Part shown: in pieces, positions 26,171 to 34,504 of the stretch
Layout: each line of letters starts with the position of its first letter
Numbering within the stretch: position 1 is the first letter of the stretch
NCBI GenBank assembly: GCA_021796385.1
Contig: JAJYXQ010000067.1
Span: 1 to 56,984, forward strand
DNA from: Thermoplasmata archaeon
GTDB lineage: Archaea; Thermoplasmatota; Thermoplasmata; Lutacidiplasmatales; UBA184
Direction of reading: 5' to 3'
Length of the DNA stretch: 56,984 bases
Notes under the pieces: generated by a model
The model's input: the letters and a program-made list of their open reading frames with translations, nothing else
What the model was told of the DNA's origin: nothing
Databases searched by the model: none
Position numbers and translations under genes: made by a program

Positions 26171-26622
26171 ATTTTCCATCGTAGGACCACCTGGGTGCCC
26201 ATGCTCTCACCTTGTGATCGCCATTCTGCGCGGAGAGTTCGGCCGGAGCGCGCTTCCGCGACCCCGCCGGGGTAGTGAGACCTCCGCAACCATCAGAACC
26301 GACGGCGGGTCACTATCGTCTCCCTGCCTCAACCCTCCGCCGTAACCCCTCGAAAGATACCACCCTTAGCACCCTGGACGGGATTGGATAGACGACCACG
26401 GTGGGGGTGACCCTGTCGGAACTATGGGTAGACTTGGGCGGCGCAAGAGCACCCGGGGCGGGGGTACACTGTGACGACCCGAAAGGATCGAGGTTCGGGG
26501 GGTCGATGGGATTCGGCTCCGCCCCAGAGGGAAGTCGACCGGGAATCCAACCACCCCCCTCAGGCCCAGGATGCGGACTCCCTTACCTAGGATTAAATAC
26601 ATTGAAGCCCATAAATCAAGCG
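26171..26622. other. Divergent intergenic region upstream of gar1-tfb
   Basis: About 450 bases hold only the promoter of the minus-strand hypothetical gene at the left and the gar1-tfb TATA box at the right (26591-26600). Open frames here have no protein-like composition. I see no RNA gene that I can name. Confidence 0.45.
26591..26600 (+). promoter_or_regulatory. TATA box of the gar1-tfb operon
   Basis: GATTAAATAC is a good TATA box in an otherwise GC-rich region. It predicts a start site near 26621, right at the TTG codon proposed for Gar1, so the mRNA would be leaderless. Confidence 0.55.
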
Positions 26623-26904
26623 TTGAAGCCATCCGTGCCGGGCTCGGTCCAACGCCCCCTCGAAGGGGAAGACGTTGGAACGGTCGCCCTCATCACGGCG
26701 GATGGCACGGTGATCCTGCGGGGGCGGGAGGTCCCCGAAGGCACATTGGTGGAGAGCCCGCACGGCCGGTTCATCGGGCGAGTGACCAAGGTCTTCGGTC
26801 CGGTACGTCGGCCGTACCTTTCCGTCCGGCCACGGAAGCCGATGGCTCCCGGCGATCTCCTGCGTTTGATGGGACAGTCGCTCAGCGTGAGGGGCCGGGG
26901 ATGA
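26623..26904 (+). CDS. H/ACA ribonucleoprotein subunit Gar1-like protein
   Basis: The 93-residue product has the small beta-barrel of Gar1, which joins Cbf5, Nop10 and L7Ae in RNA-guided pseudouridylation of rRNA. The key stretch is GTLVESPHGRFIGRVTKVFG, followed by VRRPYLSVRP, a very typical archaeal Gar1 ending. There is no ATG; the TTG at 26623 (or GTG at 26635) is chosen from the TATA box and domain boundary. The gene ends in a 4-base ATGA overlap with tfb. Gar1 next to TFB is a recurrent archaeal arrangement, which supports the call. Confidence 0.8.
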   Translation: MKPSVPGSVQRPLEGEDVGTVALITADGTVILRGREVPEGTLVESPHGRFIGRVTKVFGPVRRPYLSVRPRKPMAPGDLLRLMGQSLSVRGRG

Positions 26905-27845
26905 ACCGCGCCTCGCCTGCCCCCCTCGAAGAGTCCGCGCCCTCTCGGTGCAAGAGCTGCCATTCGTCCCGCTTGATCCACCACTATGAGCATGGCGAGG
27001 TCGTCTGTGCGGATTGCGGTGTCGTGGACGAGGACCACCTCATCGACCACGGCCAAGATTGGCGCAGCTTCGATCCGGAGTCGGCCGCTCGTAAGGCACG
27101 GACCGGGGCCCCTTCTTCAGTGCTCCTCCCGGACAAAGGGCTCAGCACCACGATCGGTTGGAAGGACTCCGACCACTACGGCCACGCCGTGCCGGGTCAT
27201 TCGAAAGCCCAGTTCTACCGACTCCGGAAGCTTCAGCGGCGCATGCGCACGGTGAACGCGACGGAGCGGAACCTCTCCCATGCCTTGGGGGAGGTCGAAC
27301 GACTCTCGGGCGCCTTGGGTCTACCCCGCAACGTCCGGGCCACGGCGGCGATGACCTACCGGAAGGCGGTGTTCAACAACCTCGTCCGGGGGCGCACGAT
27401 CGAGGGGATCGCCGCCGCTTGCGTCTACTCCGCGGCCCGCCAATCGAACCTTCCCCGGACCCTCACCGAGGTGGCGGCCCAGACCCGGCTCGACCGCACC
27501 GAGCTTGGCCGCCTCTACCGTTTCGTCGCCCGGGAGCTGTGCACCCGGACACTGCCGACCGATCCCCAGGATTACGTGAAGCGCTACGCGGCCGACCTTC
27601 GCCTTTCTCGCCCGACGGAGAAGCGGGCCATGGCCCTCCTCAAGGACGTGATGCGGCTCCAGCTCAACAGCGGCTGCGGTCCGACCGGGGTCGCCGCGGC
27701 GACGCTCTACATCGCTGCGATGCAGACGGGGGAAAAGCGGACGCAGAAGCAGATCGCCTCGATCGCGCACGTCACCGAGGTCACGATCCGCGGGCGCTAC
27801 AAGGCGATCATGGACCGGCTCGACCTGCCCTCACCGGCTGCGTGA
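26901..27845 (+). CDS. tfb: Transcription initiation factor B (TFB)
   Basis: The 314-residue protein has the N-terminal zinc ribbon (CKSCHSS to VCADCGVVDE), the B-finger region with DWRSFDPE, and two cyclin-like repeats (about 115-205 and 210-305). The repeats carry GRTIEGIAAACVYSAARQ and GPTGVAAATLYIAAMQTG. TFB binds the TATA-TBP complex and BRE and recruits RNA polymerase. The length is normal for archaeal TFB. It is co-transcribed with gar1 and converges on the 3-methyladenine glycosylase gene, the two overlapping by 15 bases at their 3' ends. Confidence 0.97.
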   Translation: MNRASPAPLEESAPSRCKSCHSSRLIHHYEHGEVVCADCGVVDEDHLIDHGQDWRSFDPESAARKARTGAPSSVLLPDKGLSTTIGWKDSDHYGHAVPGHSKAQFYRLRKLQRRMRTVNATERNLSHALGEVERLSGALGLPRNVRATAAMTYRKAVFNNLVRGRTIEGIAAACVYSAARQSNLPRTLTEVAAQTRLDRTELGRLYRFVARELCTRTLPTDPQDYVKRYAADLRLSRPTEKRAMALLKDVMRLQLNSGCGPTGVAAATLYIAAMQTGEKRTQKQIASIAHVTEVTIRGRYKAIMDRLDLPSPAA

Positions 27846-28361
27846 GCCCACCCATTCCTCGTCGATGACGAACCGGAGCGGAGCTTCTCGGTGACGGCGG
27901 ATGCCGATCCGCGGGGTCACCCGGAACCGGGGGAGCTCCCCCTCCCGGCGCACAACACGGACCTCCTCTGAGGCAATTAGGTCAATGCCGTCCTGCGCGC
28001 GGGTGAGGTTCAGCGCTTGGCAGAGGAGACCAGGACCTCCCAACCGGGCCTGCAACGGGGGTAATGGGACCGCGGACCGGAGCAATACCGCCTCGCCGGG
28101 AGGTGTCGTGACATTGGCACAGAAGTAGCGATGGATGGGATAAACGTAAAGATGGCCAGGGCCCGTGAACATCGTCCAGTTCTTGCGGTTCGGCCCGAGA
28201 AAGGCGTGGTTCGCCGGGTCGCCCGAGACGTACGCCTCGGTCTCGGTGAGGACCACGGTTTGCGGTGCTTCCCCGGGCACGGTCCGGACAAGTCGAGCCC
28301 CCAGTAGGTCCTGGGCCACTTCGAGCGTGGGACGGTCGAAGTCCCCCCGAGCCCAGGGCAT
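27831..28361 (-). CDS. 3-methyladenine DNA glycosylase (AAG/MPG family)
   Basis: The protein has about 176 residues, slightly short for the family. It shows the AAG fold signatures: LLGARLVRT, the catalytic-region LTETEAYVSGDPANHAF, the intercalating-loop TMFTGPGHLYVYPIHRY, and GGPGLLCQALNLTRAQDG. It removes alkylated purines such as 3-methyladenine and hypoxanthine from DNA by base flipping. The Glu in TETEAY activates the water. The ATG at 28361 is preferred over a GTG at 28388 because of the predicted start site near 28371. It shares a bidirectional promoter with the DUF6015-like gene. Confidence 0.9.
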   Translation of the reverse strand: MPWARGDFDRPTLEVAQDLLGARLVRTVPGEAPQTVVLTETEAYVSGDPANHAFLGPNRKNWTMFTGPGHLYVYPIHRYFCANVTTPPGEAVLLRSAVPLPPLQARLGGPGLLCQALNLTRAQDGIDLIASEEVRVVRREGELPRFRVTPRIGIRRHREAPLRFVIDEEWVGSRSR

Positions 28362-28391
28362 GCCGGCCCGCAACGCGCTCCTTCCCACGAA

Positions 28392-28401
28392 CCGTTATCT
28401 A
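28392..28401. promoter_or_regulatory. Shared bidirectional TATA element (MPG glycosylase and DUF6015-like gene)
   Basis: GTTATCTATT reads as a TATA-like box on both strands. On the plus strand it is about 28 bases before the ATG at 28424 (leaderless). On the minus strand it predicts a short leader before the glycosylase ATG at 28361. Confidence 0.45.
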
Positions 28402-28423
28402 TTCCGCGGCTTTCAAGCCTGCG

Positions 28424-28807
28424 ATGCCCCCGGTCACGGTGGAAGAATTCACCAAGGCGATCCGACGGACGCTCGTGGCCCACGGCAAGCTTCCGAACGA
28501 ACTCGCCGAAGATGTCGCCATCCAGGTGTTGAACTACTTCGGGTCCGAGAACGTCGTCCTCGACAACATCCTGGCCAGCGAGGACCGCGACATCTTCTAC
28601 AAGCTCGAGGAGGAAGGGCTCCTCTCGAGCGAGGTCGAGAACACCACGGTCGACAAGGGCAAGAACTGGCGTATCCACTACTGGCTGCTCAATAAGGGAG
28701 CCGTCCTTCAGCAGGAGAGCCTCAACGACGGGGAAGACACCGGCCCGGAGAGCCTCTACCGCAAGCTGAGCCAAGAGGGCTGGGCCCGGACCCGCCCGTC
28801 CAAGTGA
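28424..28807 (+). CDS. DUF6015-like conserved archaeal protein
   Basis: The 127-residue protein is acidic and helical. It contains a distinctive NVVLDNILASEDRDIFYKLE, then EEGLLSSE and the strand pair WRIHYWLLNKG. I associate this layout with the archaeal DUF6015 family, common in Thermoplasmatota, but this is from memory. Its function is unknown; the winged-helix-like helix-strand pattern could suit nucleic-acid or protein binding. The start is supported by the TATA element 28 bases upstream. It converges on the CrtC-like/prenyl synthase fusion gene with a 12-base gap. Confidence 0.7.
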   Translation: MPPVTVEEFTKAIRRTLVAHGKLPNELAEDVAIQVLNYFGSENVVLDNILASEDRDIFYKLEEEGLLSSEVENTTVDKGKNWRIHYWLLNKGAVLQQESLNDGEDTGPESLYRKLSQEGWARTRPSK

Positions 28808-28819
28808 CGGACCCGCGGT

Positions 28820-31258
28820 TCAATAGTGCCGTTCGAGCACGTACCAGCAGAACGCGCGCAGCATGACCTTCCACAGGCTCTCGGGAAGGAGCGGCTCGAT
28901 CTCGCTCCAACTGTCCTCGACCATCTTCTCGGCGAGCGATTGACAGTAATCGAAGGCGCCGGTGCCGAGGATCATGCCGATGAGGCCGAAGATCGTGACG
29001 GGGTCGAGGGGGCGCTTGCGCAGGGCGGCCACCATCTGGAAGCGCTCCTCGGCCGGGAGGCGGCGTAGCGCGCAGACCACCGGGAGGGTCACCTTGCCGG
29101 AAGCAAGGTCTTCCCCCACCGACTTGAGGTCTCCCTTGAATCCCTTGAGGTTCAACACGTCGTCGACGACCTGGAAGGCGACCCCGAGGTTCTCGAAGAA
29201 GCGGCCCAGGCCCTCCACTTGGGCCGGCGTCCCATCCGCGGCCACCGCACCCATCCGCGCGAGGATCCCCGCGGGTGCCCCGGTCTTGAGACGGTACATG
29301 CCGAGGATCTTCCGCTCGAGCCCGAGGCCGTCCCCGGTACGGGCCAGTTCATCGAGGTAGCGGTCGAACCCCATGATGTCGACCGCCTGGCCGGCATGAC
29401 CCGCCCGGAGGCCCTCGAAGTAGAGCTTGTAGAGCCGGATCATCTTGGCATCGGGGGCGTCCACCCTCATCGCCGTCCCCTCCGCGATGAAGTACGCCGC
29501 GGTGCCGGCATTGATCGCCAAGGGCTCCCCGAACAGGGCATGAGCCGGAGGGCCGCCCCGCCGTAGGGTCGAGCGATCCTCCACATCGTCGACCATGAGG
29601 GAGCCGCTATGCATGATCTCCGGCAGCGAGAGCCAACGGGAGTACGGTCGACAGTCCGCCCCGAGTGCCTCGGTACAAGCGAGGGCTGCGTACGATCGCC
29701 AAGCCTTACCCCCGCGGTCGGTGATGGTGCGGATGGGGGCGATGAGGCCCGCGGCGATCTCCTCACCGTCGAGACCGTCCAGAAGGTGAGCGTGCTCGGG
29801 ACTGGCGAAGAGAGCGATCGCCTCCTTGCGCGACGGGTGCAACGGCAAGAGGGAAGCGACGGACTTCCGCACCTCCTGGCTCACGGCCTTGAAGAAATCG
29901 TCCAGGGAGTCCAAGAAGGAGAACCCGCTGCGCTCGAAGTACCCCTTACCCCCGATCGGATTCCCGGCGATCGTCCCACGCACCGTGCACTGTCCTTCCC
30001 AAAAGGCGGGCTTCGAGACAACGGTAATGATCTCCTGGTCTTCCACGACCGCTTCGATCACGAGGTCGATGTCAAGGTCTGGGACCCGCACCGCCCACGC
30101 CGTAGGATGGGACTCAAAGGAGCGCACCCCCCGCCACCATCGCAGGGGTTCGAGCCGGATCTGCGTGGAGCGCTTTTCGCTCCCATCGGGTGCGATCAGC
30201 ACCGCGGTGGAACCCGCGTCCCGGCCGCTCTTGATCTCCTGCAGTTCGAAGATGGTGAGTGCGCCGCCATCTTGCAACTGGATGCCCGCCCAGTTCCAAG
30301 CGACCTCCATCTTCGGCCCCTCGTCGGTCTTCCGGGCCTTAGGGGAACCGAACTCGTGGTCGTACCATCCACTCCCCGTCACGGACATGGTTCTATCGCC
30401 CAGGGTGAGCGTGCCTTCGACCGAGTTCCGGGGGATGAAGTAGTAGAACATCTCCTCCCCTTCCTTTCCCGGCACCACCCCGTCACGACCATGCCGATGC
30501 GGCGGGCATTCCGGATGAATGAGGAGCTCGCAGCTCGCCTGCGTTCCCTGGAGCTTCACTCGATAGTCCCCCGAAGGGTCTTTGACAAAGTGGGAAGCCC
30601 CGTACTCCAGGCCCAACCGGTCCCGGGCCACGGTCACGGGGGATGCGAACGTGCGGTCGGGGCGGGGCATCTTCCCCTTGCGGAGTGATTCGGCGAGCGC
30701 CCGTCGGATGCGGGGGTCGGCCGTGCCTTCGCCCCGCTCTAAGCGGGAGAGCATCAACCCAAGGAGCGGAGGCTCCAGTTCGGTCGTGGGGTAGTACTTC
30801 CCCTCCGTGGCGTCGGTGAGGGCCCAGGTAAGGAAGTGAGCGTAGCTCAGACTGCCGTCCTTCTCGGAACGACCCACGACCAACCGGAAGAAGGATCCGA
30901 ACAGGCCGTAGGGTTTTCCCTCGGCCGAGGTGAGGTGGGCGTTGAAGTACCACCACTCGACCCCCGAGGAGGCGTGCGGGAGGTCCTGCACCATTAGGTC
31001 CAGTGGACCTTCCCGGGCGGGCCAGTCGGGGGGGAACGTGATGGGTTCCCCGGAGAGAGCACTTTGGGACGATGTCGGCTCGCGGGCGTGGGAAACGGAG
31101 ACACCCTCGGATAACGGGGAAGGCAGCACCGAGGTCCCCGAAGACAGGCTCGCTCGGCTCCCCGGGTCAGCCCCCACCTTGGAGCTCAACGTCGATGGGG
31201 CGGACGGCACCCCTTGTGGTGATTCTAGGGGAAGGGTAGATCTGGGTCCCGGTTGCAT
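28820..31258 (-). CDS. Fusion of a CrtC/AttH-like lipocalin-fold domain and a polyprenyl diphosphate synthase
   Basis: The 812-residue protein starts with about 75 low-complexity Ser/Pro-rich residues. A CrtC/AttH-type double-lipocalin domain (about 75-440) follows, with SSGVEWWYFNAHLTS and SGWYDHEFGSPKARK; this family includes carotenoid 1,2-hydratases and terpenoid cyclase-like enzymes. From about 490 it is a trans-isoprenyl diphosphate synthase: GGKAWRSYAAL, first Asp-rich motif HSGSLMVDDVEDRSTLRRGG, KTGAPAGI and VAFQVVDDVLNLKG, then GEDLASGKVTLP. The second Asp motif is DDVLN rather than DDxxD. The synthase would elongate isoprenoid diphosphates; the CrtC-like half might hydrate or fold a product. 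Joining of the two in one chain looks unusual. The gene appears monocistronic. Confidence 0.88.
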   Translation of the reverse strand: MQPGPRSTLPLESPQGVPSAPSTLSSKVGADPGSRASLSSGTSVLPSPLSEGVSVSHAREPTSSQSALSGEPITFPPDWPAREGPLDLMVQDLPHASSGVEWWYFNAHLTSAEGKPYGLFGSFFRLVVGRSEKDGSLSYAHFLTWALTDATEGKYYPTTELEPPLLGLMLSRLERGEGTADPRIRRALAESLRKGKMPRPDRTFASPVTVARDRLGLEYGASHFVKDPSGDYRVKLQGTQASCELLIHPECPPHRHGRDGVVPGKEGEEMFYYFIPRNSVEGTLTLGDRTMSVTGSGWYDHEFGSPKARKTDEGPKMEVAWNWAGIQLQDGGALTIFELQEIKSGRDAGSTAVLIAPDGSEKRSTQIRLEPLRWWRGVRSFESHPTAWAVRVPDLDIDLVIEAVVEDQEIITVVSKPAFWEGQCTVRGTIAGNPIGGKGYFERSGFSFLDSLDDFFKAVSQEVRKSVASLLPLHPSRKEAIALFASPEHAHLLDGLDGEEIAAGLIAPIRTITDRGGKAWRSYAALACTEALGADCRPYSRWLSLPEIMHSGSLMVDDVEDRSTLRRGGPPAHALFGEPLAINAGTAAYFIAEGTAMRVDAPDAKMIRLYKLYFEGLRAGHAGQAVDIMGFDRYLDELARTGDGLGLERKILGMYRLKTGAPAGILARMGAVAADGTPAQVEGLGRFFENLGVAFQVVDDVLNLKGFKGDLKSVGEDLASGKVTLPVVCALRRLPAEERFQMVAALRKRPLDPVTIFGLIGMILGTGAFDYCQSLAEKMVEDSWSEIEPLLPESLWKVMLRAFCWYVLERHY

Positions 31259-31371
31259 CCGATGATCATACTTGCTAAGTCATGACAGAACATGAACCTT
31301 TTGCCTTCTCCCCTTCCGTGGAAACCCGTCGGGCCTCCTTGCCTGCGGCAGACCCTAGGCTCTGGGTCGCT

Positions 31372-32178
31372 TCACCGATTGCGGACCGGACGCATCGAAG
31401 GATACCGGGTCAACGCCGTGTACTGCAGCTCGGTGATCTTGTCCCGGATGTGACCGAACGCATAGACGGCGAAGGCGATGGCCGCCCCCAGGGAGACCAG
31501 GCTCAGGACCTCAGCCCCCATGATCGAGGTCCAGTCGGCGGGGAGGATGAGCGGAAGCGATGCGATGAGGTTGAAGGAGGCGTGCATGAGGACGGCAAGG
31601 AAGTAGTACCCGGCGAGGACATGGCCTCGGCCCTCATGCAGGGCGTTCTCGGCCACCCCGAAGCCGGTCATCGCCGTTGCGCTGCCGTGGAGGAGGACGC
31701 TTGAGACGGACCGGATGAGCAGCGTGATGATGGCCGAGGCGATCCCGTACTGGTCGAAGGCGCTCAGCCCGTAGAGGGTGTTCTCCACGAACCCGAACCC
31801 GAAGCCGACGGCGGCCCCGAAGACGAGCCCGTCCGCCACGAAGCGGAAATTGCTTCGCATGGAATACACGCCGACCCCTTTGAATCCCTCTTCGATGATG
31901 GGGGCGATCACGATCGCCAGGACGAGGAACGCGAAGGTGGAGCTCTTCGGGAGGACCCCGACATCCGGCTGGAGCACCTGGGAGAAGATGGCGAGGAAGA
32001 CGCCCTCGAGAAGGGCGGAGATGAACGTGCTGATGAGCGCACCGAAGAGGAAGGCCTTCAGGAGCGGGCCCCAGCCCTCCTCGCTATAGCGCTCGGTCTT
32101 CCGGACCCAGGCCAGGTACCCGATGGATGGAAGGAACGAGATGAGGATGATCAGGAACAGTACAGTGTACTCGTCCAT
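31372..32178 (-). CDS. PrsW-family intramembrane metalloprotease
   Basis: The 268-residue protein has about eight hydrophobic segments. It contains the PrsW motifs in order: IAPIIEEGFKGVGV (EExxK), GFGFGFVENTLYG (ExxxN-like), an LLHGSATAMTGFG segment and LMHASFNLIAS. These His and Glu residues are the proposed zinc ligands and catalytic residues. In Bacillus PrsW starts cleavage of an anti-sigma factor; archaeal substrates are unknown. The 3' neighbour begins the 3-hydroxyacyl-CoA dehydrogenase operon upstream in the same direction, with three bases between them, so it may be the last gene of that operon. Confidence 0.88.
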   Translation of the reverse strand: MDEYTVLFLIILISFLPSIGYLAWVRKTERYSEEGWGPLLKAFLFGALISTFISALLEGVFLAIFSQVLQPDVGVLPKSSTFAFLVLAIVIAPIIEEGFKGVGVYSMRSNFRFVADGLVFGAAVGFGFGFVENTLYGLSAFDQYGIASAIITLLIRSVSSVLLHGSATAMTGFGVAENALHEGRGHVLAGYYFLAVLMHASFNLIASLPLILPADWTSIMGAEVLSLVSLGAAIAFAVYAFGHIRDKITELQYTALTRYPSMRPVRNR

Positions 32179-32181
32179 GGG

Positions 32182-33051
32182 TCAGCGGTAGGAGTAGAAC
32201 CCCTCCCCACTCTTGCGCCCGAGCTTACCCGCCTCGACCATCTGCACGAGGAGGGGACACGCGCGGTACTTCGGGTCCCGGAACCCGGTGTAGAGCCGTT
32301 CGAGGATCGCTAGCGCCGTGTCGAGGCCCACGAGGTCGGCAAGCTCCAGAGGGCCCATCGGATGATGGAACCCGAGCTTGTGGGCGGTGTCGATGTCCTC
32401 CCGGCTCGCGACCCCCTCGTGGAGCATCCAAACGGCCTCGTTGATGAGGACCCCGATGGACCGGGTGGTGATGAAGCCCGGAAAGTCCCGGCTTGCCGTG
32501 ACGGTCTTCCCGAGGAGGGTCGAGAGCTGCCGCGCCCGCTCGAGGGTCTCGGGCCGGGTCCGGCCCCCGGAGATCAGCTCCACAAGCTCCATCGCGGGGA
32601 CGGGGTTGAAGAAGTGGATGCCGACGACCCGGCCCGGGTCCCGGACCACGGAGGCGATGAGCGTGATCGAGAGCGAGGAGGTGTTCGTCCCTAGGATAGC
32701 ATGGGACGGCGCGATGGCATCGAGCCGGTGGAAGATCTCCTTCTTCGTCTCGAGCACCTCGGGAGCGGCTTCGATGACAAAGTCGCACGTTCCGGCATCC
32801 TCGAGGTTCAGGGTCGGCAGTAAGCGTGAGAAGGCCTTGTCGACCTGGTCGGCGGGGATCCCTCCGCGGGTGGCCATCTTCTGGAGATGCTTTTGCACTG
32901 TGGCCATCCCCTTGTCGAGATAGGTGTCCTTCACATCGTAGAGATGGACGCGGAGCCCCTTGGCGAGCGCCACGGCGGCGATGCCCGAGCCCATGATGCC
33001 AGATCCGACAATGAACAGGCTTTCGATAGGAGGAGCGGTTTCGGGGGCCAT
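32182..33051 (-). CDS. 3-hydroxyacyl-CoA dehydrogenase (3-hydroxybutyryl-CoA dehydrogenase type)
   Basis: The 289-residue protein matches short-chain 3-hydroxyacyl-CoA dehydrogenases in length. The NAD fold starts at FIVGSGIMGSGIAAVALAKG. The catalytic His lies in GIHFFNPVPAMELVEL. The C-terminal helical domain has FHHPMGPLELADLVGLD. It oxidises (S)-3-hydroxyacyl-CoA to 3-ketoacyl-CoA with NAD+, in fatty-acid or butyrate metabolism. The ATG at 33051 overlaps the stop of the tRNA thiolase gene (TGATG), and the MaoC-like hydratase lies just before that gene. Hydratase plus dehydrogenase supports beta-oxidation or a related acyl-CoA route. Confidence 0.92.
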   Translation of the reverse strand: MAPETAPPIESLFIVGSGIMGSGIAAVALAKGLRVHLYDVKDTYLDKGMATVQKHLQKMATRGGIPADQVDKAFSRLLPTLNLEDAGTCDFVIEAAPEVLETKKEIFHRLDAIAPSHAILGTNTSSLSITLIASVVRDPGRVVGIHFFNPVPAMELVELISGGRTRPETLERARQLSTLLGKTVTASRDFPGFITTRSIGVLINEAVWMLHEGVASREDIDTAHKLGFHHPMGPLELADLVGLDTALAILERLYTGFRDPKYRACPLLVQMVEAGKLGRKSGEGFYSYR

Positions 33052-34019
33052 CAACTGCGGGCAACCTCCTCTCCCATAAGATGTTTCCTGAGGGCGCACG
33101 CCCGGCACAGACCACCTGAGGAAGGTTCACCGCAGAGGGTGCAGCGGGGGAGCTCTTCGGGGGGAAAGGCGAGGTCGAGGGCGCGCAAGAGCTTTTCCCG
33201 GGTCCGCAACAGCGCATGCCGGGAGCCGGGAACCGCCTCCTCGAGCATCCACAGGGCGTTCCGGTAAACGTTCCGGACGGCGCGGTGAGAGTGCGGACAC
33301 TCGGAGTGGTCGAACGGGATTCCCCGGAGCCGGGCATACAGGTAGACCTCGCGTTCTGGGACCTGGGCGAGGGGAGCAATGCGGGGGACGAGCCCCGCCG
33401 TGACCCGGACATGCGGGGCCATCTGGAGCAGGCGGGCCGGTTCCCCGCGGGCGAGGTTCATCAGCACGGTCTGGGCAAGGTCGTCGAGGTTGAACCCCAT
33501 GGCCAGGCGGACCGCATCGAGCTCGCGGGCGGCTTGGTTCAGGAGGGTCCGCCGCCAGACGCCACAGAACGTGCAGGGAGCGAGGGTCGGAAGCCGGAGG
33601 GCGGTTTCGTCCGTGGAAGTCCCGAGCTCCTCCGAGAAGCTCCGGACCTGGTGCTCGATGCCCAAACGCTGGGTCAACGCTTCGGCCTGGCGGAGGGTCG
33701 CGGACCGATACCCGGCGATCCCCTCATCGATCGTCAGGGCGACCAGCCGGATGTTCTGCCGCTTCCCGAGGAAACGATGGAGCAGCGTCAGGAGCACTGC
33801 CGAATCCTTTCCGCCCGAGACCCCGACGGCCAAAGTTCCTCCCTTGAGGCCCGCCGCCTGGCGATGGAGCTCCCGCCGGAACCGCTCCTCGGTGAAGTGG
33901 ATAAAATGTCTCCGGCAAAGGTGCTCCCCGGCATACGGAAGGTCGATCACGGAAGGTTCCCCGCATTGGGAGCGGGAGCAGCGGGACGACCCCGAGTGAT
34001 CAGAGGAGGTCGGAGTCAT
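33051..34019 (-). CDS. TtuA/Ncs6-type tRNA 2-thiolation enzyme
   Basis: The 322-residue protein has the adenine nucleotide alpha-hydrolase fold with the PP-loop LAVGVSGGKDSAVLL. The CTFCGVWRR motif and a third Cys in HSECPHSHRAVRN are the usual iron-sulfur cluster ligands. Zinc-finger-like Cys clusters lie at both ends (CSRSQC with CRRH, and CTLCG with CRAC), which is typical of TtuA/Ncs6. These enzymes adenylate a uridine and insert sulfur into tRNA (position 34 or 54). The start at 34019 follows the MaoC gene stop by four bases. Whether the target is U34 or U54 cannot be decided here. Confidence 0.88.
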   Translation of the reverse strand: MTPTSSDHSGSSRCSRSQCGEPSVIDLPYAGEHLCRRHFIHFTEERFRRELHRQAAGLKGGTLAVGVSGGKDSAVLLTLLHRFLGKRQNIRLVALTIDEGIAGYRSATLRQAEALTQRLGIEHQVRSFSEELGTSTDETALRLPTLAPCTFCGVWRRTLLNQAARELDAVRLAMGFNLDDLAQTVLMNLARGEPARLLQMAPHVRVTAGLVPRIAPLAQVPEREVYLYARLRGIPFDHSECPHSHRAVRNVYRNALWMLEEAVPGSRHALLRTREKLLRALDLAFPPEELPRCTLCGEPSSGGLCRACALRKHLMGEEVARS

Positions 34020-34023
34020 CGGA

Positions 34024-34479
34024 TCAGGCCGCTGGGAGCGGATCACGCCTCTTAAGCAGGATGGTGATATGGTATCGCAGCACGACCTCTCCCTTCCCGT
34101 TCCAGAGGGTGTGCTCGTAGACTGCCAGTCCTGAGTCGGGTTTCGAACGTAGGGCACGCTTCTCGTCCAGTCGGCTCTTGAGCTGCACGGTATCCCCGGG
34201 GAAGACCGGGAGGAGGAAGCGCACGTCCCGGAGCTCGACGAGGGCCACGAGCGAGTCGTCGGTGATCCCGGCCGAGGACCATTGTCCCAGGCCGAGGGAG
34301 AGGGTCAACATCCCATGGGCGATGCGTCGCCCGAAGGGGGTTCCTTTGGCGTAGTCCTCATCCAAGTGGACGGGGTTCCGATCTCCGGTCAGGGAGGCGA
34401 ACCGTTCGACATCGTCCTGGGTCACCCGCCTGGGGGGAGACTCAAAAGTCTCCCCCTCGTGAACATCCTCGAAGTACAT
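34024..34479 (-). CDS. MaoC-like (R)-specific enoyl-CoA hydratase
   Basis: The 151-residue single hotdog-fold protein contains the hydratase motif TGDRNPVHLDEDYA with Asp and His catalytic residues, followed by GRRIAHGMLTLSLGLG. It would add water to trans-2-enoyl-CoA to form (R)-3-hydroxyacyl-CoA. Most 3-hydroxyacyl-CoA dehydrogenases act on the (S) form, so it may serve an opposite or separate route to the dehydrogenase downstream. The ATG at 34479 gives the natural N-terminus (MYFEDVHEGETF). It begins the compact MaoC-tRNA thiolase-dehydrogenase operon. The preceding GATAACTT near 34500 may be its TATA element. Confidence 0.88.
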   Translation of the reverse strand: MYFEDVHEGETFESPPRRVTQDDVERFASLTGDRNPVHLDEDYAKGTPFGRRIAHGMLTLSLGLGQWSSAGITDDSLVALVELRDVRFLLPVFPGDTVQLKSRLDEKRALRSKPDSGLAVYEHTLWNGKGEVVLRYHITILLKRRDPLPAA

Positions 34480-34504
34480 CGAAGTCTCGACCCGCCGGAA
34501 GTTA

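Noticed and set aside
32225-33412. 395-codon minus-strand frame across the dehydrogenase and thiolase genes
   Set aside because: It is out of frame with both recognised enzymes and has shadow composition.
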